Shown piece by piece: positions 56,488 through 64,000 of a stretch of 64,000 nt of DNA (positions within the stretch are counted from its first letter, which is position 1; every line of letters starts with the position of its first letter). The DNA is taken from NCBI GenBank assembly GCA_030704615.1, contig CM060733.1:59706001-59770000 (forward strand). Direction: 5' to 3'. The stretch is from Takakia lepidozioides. Taxonomy: Eukaryota; Streptophyta; Takakiopsida; Takakiales; Takakiaceae. A program made the translations under genes and the position numbers. A model generated the notes under the pieces. That model had not been told where the DNA came from and did no database searches. It worked only from the letters and a program-made list of their open reading frames with translations.

Positions 56488-58800
56488 TCACCAATAATCT
56501 CCACAAGAACACACCCCATTCTTAAAGTGATGAAAGCGGCTGGCATCCCTTGTAACAATTTCCCGCCCAACAATCTTGGATATGAACTTGGTTGCAGTGT
56601 GGCAATCACCACATACTCTAAGGTTCTTGATAACACGGATGGGTGTCCCAGGGGGAGTGCTAATGAGCCCGAAAGCAATGGCCAGCTTTTCACTGTGGTG
56701 GCAGAGAGCTAATTCCTTTTGATGTTGATCCACCTCATATAATACAAAGCGTGTGTCAGGAACATAACCTGCCTCCTTCATCTCCCTAGTCAATCTGTCC
56801 AACTCTGCATAGATACCCTTTGTTTGTGGGTGTGATCTATCTTCTACAAGAAACGTATGTATCCTGTTCTCAACCTCAATCCAGCTGCGCCCTAACTCCT
56901 TTTTCACACCTCTTTCATGCATTGTTTTCCGCACCTTTGCTACATCATCCCATTTACCACCCAAAGAATAGATGTTTGAAAGCAGCACATACACTGCAGA
57001 ATCTTCTGGTTCCAGCTCAAGAAAACATTCTGCAGCACGCTCCGCTAGTTGCATATTCCCATGGAGTCTGCAGGCACTAAGCAAGCTCCCCCACATTGGA
57101 GCATCTGGTTCAAATGGCATTTTTTTCATCAAGTCCTCTGCTTCATTCAGGCGTCCTGCACGACCAAGAAGGTCAACCATGCATCCATAGTGCTTTTTAG
57201 TTGGTTTCAAGCCATGATCTTGACTCATAGATAGGAAGTGATGATTGCCTTCAGCCACTAAACCCACATGGCTGCATGCAGAGAGAACACCAATAAATGT
57301 GACCTCATCAGGCTTCACTCCTTCCCGATCCATCTGTCCAAAGAGTTGGAGAGCCTCCTTCCCATGCCCGTGCTGGGCATATCCTATAATCATCGCATTC
57401 CACAAGACCACTTCTTTTTTGAAAACTTTGTCGAACACTTGTCTCGCATCCTCCACACTCCCGCATTTGGAATACATGTCGACAAGGGCACTCCCCACAA
57501 AGACATCTGCCTCACATCCAGATTCGATGATGCGGACATGGACCCTCCTGCCCTCTTCCAGGACTGCTAGGCTGGCGCATGCACCGAGGATGCTAATGAA
57601 AGTGACCTTGTTTGGTTTCACTCCCTCTAGTTGCATCTGCCGAAAGAGTTCCAAGGCCTCCTCACCATCACCATGTTGAGCAGACCCTCCAATCATCGCA
57701 TTCCATGACACCACATCTCGCTGTGGCATCTTAAAGAATACTCCGCGTGCATCCACCACACTTCCGCACCTACAATACATAGTGACAAGGGTAGTCCCCA
57801 CTCGGACATCCGAGTCAAATCCAGCTTTGATTATGCCCGCATGGAGCCGCTTGCCTTGTTCCAGAGCTGCTGGGGTAGCACATGCATTGAGAATGCCGAT
57901 GCAAGTGACGTTGTTTGCCCTGACGCCTTCTCGTTGCATCTGGCGAAAGACTTCCAATGCCTCTGCACCGTGCCCTTGCTGAGATAAGCCTGCAATCATC
58001 GCATTCCATGAGATCACATCTCGCTTCGGCATCTGGTCAAACACTTGCCGAGCCTCAACCACACTCCCGCACTTGCAATACATGCTGACAAGGGCGTTTC
58101 CCACTTCTACCTCTAACTCCAGTCCAGCCTCAACGATGTCGGCATGGAGCCGTTTGCCTTGTTCCAGAGCCAGTGGGCTGGCACATGCACTCAGGATGCT
58201 CATGAATGTGACCTTGTTTGGCTCCAGGCCTTCTCGTTGCATTTGCCAAAACAGGTCGAATGCCTTTCCGCCATGCCCTTGCTTAGCTAATCCTGCAATC
58301 ATCGCAGTCCATGAGACTATATTACGTTCAGGCATTTTGTCAAACACTTGGCGAGCATCCTCCACACTCCCGCACTTGCAGTACATGCTGACAACCGAGT
58401 TTCCCAGGAATTGGTTTCCTGCAAATTCACTTTTGATTATGTGGGCATGGACACGCTTTCCATCTGCCAGGGCCTTCGTCTTTCCATAACCCTGCAGGAG
58501 ACGAGCACATGTTGCGGAGTATGCCCAAAAGCCTCGTTGCTCCATCAGATCCAAGAGCTGCACTGCCTCCGTCCATCGTCCCTCCTTGCACACTGTGCTC
58601 ACATCCACTCTACTCCTAGAAATCGCCTGGTGGCTCCCTTCCCTTTTCGGAGCTGTTTCCCGCTCGCCACTACAAGCAGTGGCAATGGTGGCCGTTCCAA
58701 GCCTCAAACCCTTGCCACTTCTCTGATTCCCACCAAATGCCCGTGTGTGACTGCAGACCTGAGACCCCAGGACCCTGCAAAACAGCCGCAGTAAGATCAA
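56488..58800 (-). CDS. PLS-class PPR protein with DYW deaminase domain (paralogue)
   Basis: An uninterrupted frame of 770 codons has the same layout as the gene at 51,740: tandem PPR repeats ([40 protein letters not shown]), E region ([20 protein letters not shown]), and DYW domain with [21 protein letters not shown] and final CSCGDYW. The frame opens at TTG; a TAA lies two codons upstream, and the next in-frame Met is about residue 86. A TTTTGCAG at about 58,784 suggests a splice acceptor, so the N-terminus with any transit peptide may be in an upstream exon. It probably edits organelle RNA. Head-to-tail placement with its neighbour points to tandem or dispersed duplication. Confidence 0.92.
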   Translation of the reverse strand: MILLRLFCRVLGSQVCSHTRAFGGNQRSGKGLRLGTATIATACSGERETAPKREGSHQAISRSRVDVSTVCKEGRWTEAVQLLDLMEQRGFWAYSATCARLLQGYGKTKALADGKRVHAHIIKSEFAGNQFLGNSVVSMYCKCGSVEDARQVFDKMPERNIVSWTAMIAGLAKQGHGGKAFDLFWQMQREGLEPNKVTFMSILSACASPLALEQGKRLHADIVEAGLELEVEVGNALVSMYCKCGSVVEARQVFDQMPKRDVISWNAMIAGLSQQGHGAEALEVFRQMQREGVRANNVTCIGILNACATPAALEQGKRLHAGIIKAGFDSDVRVGTTLVTMYCRCGSVVDARGVFFKMPQRDVVSWNAMIGGSAQHGDGEEALELFRQMQLEGVKPNKVTFISILGACASLAVLEEGRRVHVRIIESGCEADVFVGSALVDMYSKCGSVEDARQVFDKVFKKEVVLWNAMIIGYAQHGHGKEALQLFGQMDREGVKPDEVTFIGVLSACSHVGLVAEGNHHFLSMSQDHGLKPTKKHYGCMVDLLGRAGRLNEAEDLMKKMPFEPDAPMWGSLLSACRLHGNMQLAERAAECFLELEPEDSAVYVLLSNIYSLGGKWDDVAKVRKTMHERGVKKELGRSWIEVENRIHTFLVEDRSHPQTKGIYAELDRLTREMKEAGYVPDTRFVLYEVDQHQKELALCHHSEKLAIAFGLISTPPGTPIRVIKNLRVCGDCHTATKFISKIVGREIVTRDASRFHHFKNGVCSCGDYW

Positions 58801-61309
58801 TGCTTAACCCTACAGCCCCTCCAATGCCATACAGTCAAGGGACCAGCTACAAGTTTCCGACTATTAAGTTGGGTTTCGCACTACAGGGAGAGAAGGTGCA
58901 GAGACTGCGAGCTTACCCAACAATCCAGATTTTTCTCCGCAAGCACATTACAACGATCGCAACCTCCTAGATCTGCAGAAAGCAGATCTGCGCACTGAGA
59001 CGTTTCAGTTTGTGCTGGCCATCTGCGGGTTTCCGTTTGTGTCCACCCCTGTTTTATATTCTCCCAAAATCACACATGACATTCGAGGTGCGAGGTGCGA
59101 CTACCCTTTCGAAGAGGGCATGGAATCATCCATCATGCTTCTTTAGATTGAATGACACACTGATCTGAGCACCTTCTTTATACAATGTCCAGTGTGGCCA
59201 CTTTTGCACCTCTGCATCGAATGTGATGGTGGGATACATGTCCCCTGGCAGTGCTTCATATACCTTTCAGTTCTTTTTTGCCCAGATGTTGCCCAGATGC
59301 ACAGCTGCAGAGATGTGTGGCACAGCAAGATCATGAACAACCTCGATCCCTCCTCCCAGATTTACAAAGCAAGAGGTGAATATCTCGGGAAGCCAAACTC
59401 GGCTCCGGCCCTCAAATAGCGTAAAGGCCTGCCCTAATTTTCCCTTTCTGTATATCGTGACCTTCGAAAACAGAATGCCCACCGATCGGGTGTTTGGAGC
59501 CTTGCATCGCATTGTCTTGACCAAAGCTTAGAGGAAACAGTGCTGCTCTCTTTTCTCACAGGTAAGTAGGTCAGCTCCCTGGCAGAATAAGCAGGCTTGA
59601 GCGTCTCATCTCGTGATCTTTTGGTCTTTACCTGCGTAGCCAGTTTTCTTCCTCAATCTACAGGAGGTTAAGAAAGAGTATTTTCTGGTGGCTTTCCTTC
59701 TTGTCTCTCCTAACACACCTGGTTTGTTGACTATCGCTTGCAAGCTTAGCCGAAGACATTACCAACTTGCTTTGCAACGTGGGTTTCTGCATCAAAATTG
59801 ATTTTGGCCTCGGTAGCGGTCCTTTTTCCCTGGTTTGTCATACGGGAGACTGCTCTCCTGTTATTGCTTCAAGACTTGGTCGTAGCCAGTGTTACCTGGA
59901 TCCATTCTTATGATTGTAAAATCATCCCATTTCTGAAGTGTGGTAGCACAGTGGAAGGACAACTTGCTCTTCCTTTCTGTTTAGGAGCATAGTTCGATGG
60001 CATGGTGTTACAAGTTTTCAGCCTCTCGAAATGACGTGTTCAGACATATGCTAGGTCCGAGACTACGAGGACCAAGTGCATGGGGAGTGAAGACGAAAGA
60101 GTGTTTCGTATATATCCTGTCAACCTGTCTGTGTTAGAATCACCTGGATATTAACATTCCCCTTTGACGAGCATCTGGTAGGCATAGATTGAAGATCTTG
60201 TGTAGTTTTTCCAGGTATGATGGGACCATCTAGCTGGGCCCTTGCAGCAATTAAACCTATAAGTAAAGATCACACAAGGCTTCTGACAAGGCTGAAAATT
60301 CTGAATTGGGGAGTGCCGTAGTTCCGATCAAACGGGAGTATGGGTTTGAGAATAGTAACTGTTACATAGTTCCATGGGAGGAGGACTTTCCCGAAGTAGT
60401 TTTCCACCGGTGCCACGTTTTTCTTGGAGCATTGCAGGATATTTCCGTATCCGGGGGAAGTCATTCAATATGCTGAATCTTTCAAGTAGAGAAAAGATCG
60501 CACTTTGTGTAGGGTTTCCAGTTTCCACCTCTCGGCACCTCCATAGTTATGCTATTTCTTCCGATAGTAACGGCGTATAATATTTACATAAGTTGCGCAG
60601 ATGAGGATCCTTTTGCTTGCTGCTTGGCTATCCTACATGCTCGTGATGTTTCTTCCGCTTGTGCAGTGCAATGTTTAGGATGAGTCTACTTTTGCTCAGC
60701 ATGCGACTCCCAGTGAGTGATATTCCATTTCCCATGACAAATTGCTGACCATGCAATATTGTGCATTGGTGTGTGTGTAGGCTGGCCATCCAATCCCATG
60801 CACATCTATACTCCAAGCTCGGTTCAGGCCCTCAAATAGCAGAACGCCCTCCGCTCGAAGCATTCTCCTAAACTGGACAACCCCAGCTTAGGATGGGCCA
60901 TTCCAGAGTGTGTAAGGCACCAGACTCTGGAGCTTATGGCATATATAACAAGGAGGGTGTTGTCAACAGGCATGATGAACTTGCCTGCTGAAGGGAAAGG
61001 CCCAACTATTGCGATCAAACATTTACTGATACAGACAAATAGAATCCATGACAGAACTCTACAAAAGTGGAATGTTTCTTAAGGGAATAGAAAACCTCCT
61101 CATAGGTGACCTTTCAATACCTTTCATTACAAAACTCTTGGACGACGATTGGGATTGTAGCTCCAGTAAAGCCTCTATAGAAGACATATTGACATGAACT
61201 AAAATATCATCATTGTTACAAAGTAAAAGAATTTCCTTTTGAGCAGCCCCCCAGACTTTACTGTCTTTGGTTCCCGCTGCATAGCTCCCATAGATCAAAA
61301 GACCAGATC
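58801..61309. other. intergenic
   Basis: No gene is supported. A short phrase, CTCGG(C/T)TC(C/A)GGCCCTCAAATAGC, occurs at about 59,398 and 60,817, so a small duplicated piece is likely. Sequence near 58,801-59,060 may be the 5' exon or UTR of the PPR gene. Confidence 0.45.
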
Positions 61310-63857
61310 TTACTGTGGTGCAATGCCTGAAATGCCGCCTCCTATAACAGACCTTGAAAACCCTTGAGGTAGTGTCGGAGTGCCTGATCTAGGAAGACCT
61401 TGAGATGACGTTAATTGACTAGCAGGTGAAGGCATCGGCATACTAGTACTGGAGGATGCCCCAGTAGAACCTCTGCCTATGCCGGGAAGAGACGCAGACA
61501 CAGGTGTGGCCACCCCACCTGGTCCAAAGGTGAACACAGCAGGCCTAGGTGCAGCTACTGGGGCCTGCCCTGGCAAGGCACTACTAGAAGCTGTGCCAAG
61601 TCGTGACGCAGCCATGCGTGCATGCTCTGCATACACTTTCTGCCTTGCACGTTCCACTTGCTCACACTCCTTTGCCAGCATCATCTCCAAGTCGTTACAG
61701 GTCTTTAATTTCAGCTCCAGCTTTTTAAACTGCCACATTCCCAGCATATGGGCCACAGTTACTGTGAGAACTGAAGGCTTCCATTGAACAAAACTGCAGT
61801 GACTCGTGCTTCTCAACAACTCACCTTAACAAAATCCAGCTCAACTCTTGGGGAGTAAAACCCATTTTTGGTAAACAATCAATACACACTGCAGTGCAGT
61901 GCAAGAAGTGTCAAGACCTGGTGCTCAATGACTGTTGTGACCAGACGCTGCATCTCACGCTCCTCCTGATCAGCCAGCAGTTTCGCCTTCACAGCAGCAG
62001 CTGCTAATGCAGCGGCTGCCGCCTGCTTCACACGGGTTGAACCAAGGGGGTCCTCTGCATCTGTCAAACTGCGGTCCTCCTGCAACCTCTGAGCACCATC
62101 CTTACCTGCAAGTGCCATCTAAACCCCTGCTTAGGGAGGAAGGTCAATCACAACCCACATTTCCTCAGGCCTTACATTGACAAGTGCTCGGTCAAAAGCT
62201 GGTTATAGGTTCAAGAATTACCAGAGTTTCCCTCTCCACCCGTAACCTCCACATCTTTCTTCGAAGCTGCATCAGTGTCTGACGCAGGCAACGTCATCCC
62301 TGCCGAAGCAGATTCACCACTGCCTAGCTTGGGGCCCTCAACCCCACTTTGCAACTCCGCATTTGATTGGACTACCCTGCCAACTTCAACATCGCAACCA
62401 GTTGGAACTTGCCTTACATATGTGTGCAACAAAGTCACCAACCAATTATGGATCAAAGATACACACAAGGAAACATGATCTAACACCAGCTTACATAGCC
62501 TGGCAATCTAAGCTCCAGATTGCAACTCATTGAGCCATGAACAGGTCCAACACAACAAGTGAACTGGTGCAATGAATCTTGGATCATTGACTTTCAGACA
62601 TTCCGTGCTTTGAGAATTCTGTTTCAATATAACATGGACCACATGTAGAAGGACCATACTGTTTGGGTCTAGTTGAGGACTTACAAAGTCCTTCTAGCTG
62701 AATGTCCCCTGGTACTAATTAACTTGGACAGGTCAAAAAACTTCCAAACAACTTGTTTGGGTGGCAAAAACACTTTCATGGCAGAATCAATGCTCATCTT
62801 AGCACTCGGTGACCCAACAGGAAGCCATCCCTTTCAAAGCTAGTGGGAGCAAAAGCTGGACCGAGGAATAGGTTAAAAAACTCCCATATTTACGGCTTGT
62901 GCTGCATGGTAAAGCTAATGATATGATCGAGCTCAGCAGTAAGAGGTGATAGGCTAAAAACCTGTCAGGAGAAGGACCACTTTGTGAGTTGGCTTCGACC
63001 TGAGGACCATCCAAAGTGATTGCAGTGCCTGCGGCCAGGCGAGGTGCAGGATCCTTATCTGACAGCACTGCCAATGCTGCCTGTGCTGCAGCTGCAGCTA
63101 CACGTGGCCCAACCATAGCGGCAAGAAATGCAACCTACAAAACTCAACAGACACCTGATCAAACAAGCAAGTTTGGGGTATCCCCACGAGCATTTCAGAG
63201 TATGCCAAACAACTTAGCAAAGTTATGGTAAAACCAATGTCCTGTACCTGATGAAGTGGCTATCTAGGAAGCTCGTGAGTACACTACCCATCAGGAAAGG
63301 AAAGTATACAAGGGTGAAACACTCCACAGCAAATCTTGTATGACTCCAATACACACCTGGGCCATAACGGGGTTGCCAGCATCTGCGAATGGTACAGGAC
63401 TGTGTGATGCGGATACTCCGTTGGTAGCCTCAGCAGCAACCTTGCCACTGAGTTCCTTCCCCTTGTCTGTGACAGAGCTCTTATCTAACGAGGACTCCAC
63501 CTTATGCTCTCCTTGCAAAAGGCTGGCCGTAGTTGTTTTGGAGGGTGAAGAGGGGGCAGTGAGTGCAGTGCCAGGAGTCTCCATCTCTTCCAAGAAAGGG
63601 TCCTCAACGGGCAGACGGATAAAATGCAGAATGCACTGAGACTTGGATTTGGTAGCCACATGCTCTGCAATTTCATTCCAGTTGTCACCATAAATCTCCA
63701 GTGCCTCCAGCAGCAGTAGGGTTTCCTGGTCTGTCCAACCCCCACCATTTGCATTGGCTGCCTCTGTAAAAGCATCCATCCTCATGAAATCTGTAGACAC
63801 CATGTCGGGCCCAAACTTCCCATCGTTGTAACAGTCTGGGCAGAGATCAAAATCTGC
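61310..63857 (-). CDS. SWI3-type (SWI/SNF complex) subunit, 3' exons; gene continues off the right edge
   Basis: SWI3 proteins are core scaffold subunits of SWI/SNF chromatin remodellers. Exons 63,857-63,357, 63,134-62,962, 62,412-62,222, 62,105-61,918 and 61,729-61,310 join in frame. The first has the end of a ZZ-type zinc finger (ADFDLCPDCYNDGKF), then the SANT domain (GGGWTDQETLLLLEALEIYG, NWNEIAEHV, CILHFIRLPVEDPFLEEME). Middle exons are Ala-rich (VAAAAAQAALAVLSDKD). The fourth and fifth have QAAAAALAAAAVKAKLLADQ and a coiled coil (KLELKLKTCNDLEMMLAKEC), then a Pro/Ser/Gly-rich tail ending SGIAPQ. The ZZ finger points to the SWI3D/MOIRA-like branch. The SWIRM domain should lie beyond 64,000. 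Confidence 0.9.
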
Positions 63858-64000
63858 CTGCTCACCCACAGATAAAATACGGTCAAAGGAGCGGCTCTCC
63901 AGAAGGCCCTAACTACTGTGCACTCACTGGGTTACTCTGTTCAACTCTTCCAAGCAGGTCAGTATGCCGTCCCCTAAATGACAAAAGGTGACCAGTCCAT
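63858..64000 (-). other. intron of the SWI3-like gene at the window edge
   Basis: The acceptor GTGAGCAG precedes the exon at 63,857. Upstream bases contain stops in all plausible frames, so this is most likely intron. The previous exon lies off the window. Confidence 0.55.

Overview
The window looks like nuclear DNA of a land plant, probably a seed-free vascular plant such as a fern or lycophyte. The evidence is two full-length PLS-class PPR-DYW genes of the kind greatly expanded in those lineages, a spliced cytosolic ribosomal protein L10 gene, a TAA1/TAR-type aminotransferase, a SWI3-type chromatin remodelling subunit, GT-AG introns, and very heavy nested retrotransposon content. No prokaryotic or organellar feature was seen, and the lineage call is inference.

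Positions 1-28,800 are a transposon nest. At the left edge is the broken 3' end of a PPR-DYW gene. A decayed spliced minus-strand gene (about 1,770-5,566) runs divergently from a MULE-like transposase gene (plus strand, 5,891 to about 28,420). The transposase gene is split by an approximately 18-kb insertion (7,249-25,259) and again by a solo LTR (27,147-27,872). The 18-kb insertion is a minus-strand Ty3/gypsy element. Its order is Gag with two CCHC knuckles, aspartic protease, a C5-cytosine DNA methyltransferase (DNMT) domain, reverse transcriptase, RNase H, integrase and a C-terminal PHD finger. It is itself interrupted by two copies of another gypsy family, here called family A (LTR 726 bp, TGTCGCG...CGCGACA, tRNA-iMet primer site). 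One copy is a nearly complete but internally deleted element at 19,723-23,957 with an AGAGC target-site duplication. The other is a rearranged copy from 7,967. The DNMT and PHD inside a retrotransposon polyprotein are the most interesting content of the window.

Positions 28,800-34,000 hold older repeat debris: the 3' end of another gypsy element flanked by an inverted repeat, a fold-back structure with 350-bp arms, AT-rich repeats and a three-unit 138-bp tandem array.

Positions 34,000-64,000 are the genic part. They hold a TAR-like gene (35,016-37,392, +), a DUF427 fragment (39,467-39,710, +), a decayed ubiquitin-specific protease (43,009-47,078, -), RPL10 (48,896-50,956, -, four exons, intact), two PPR-DYW genes in tandem (51,740-54,007 and 56,488-58,800, both -), and the 3' exons of a SWI3-like gene (61,310-63,857, -) that continues past the right edge. 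TAR, DUF427 and the USP carry single-base shifts, often in homopolymers. RPL10, the PPR genes and SWI3 read cleanly, so the damage is not uniform.
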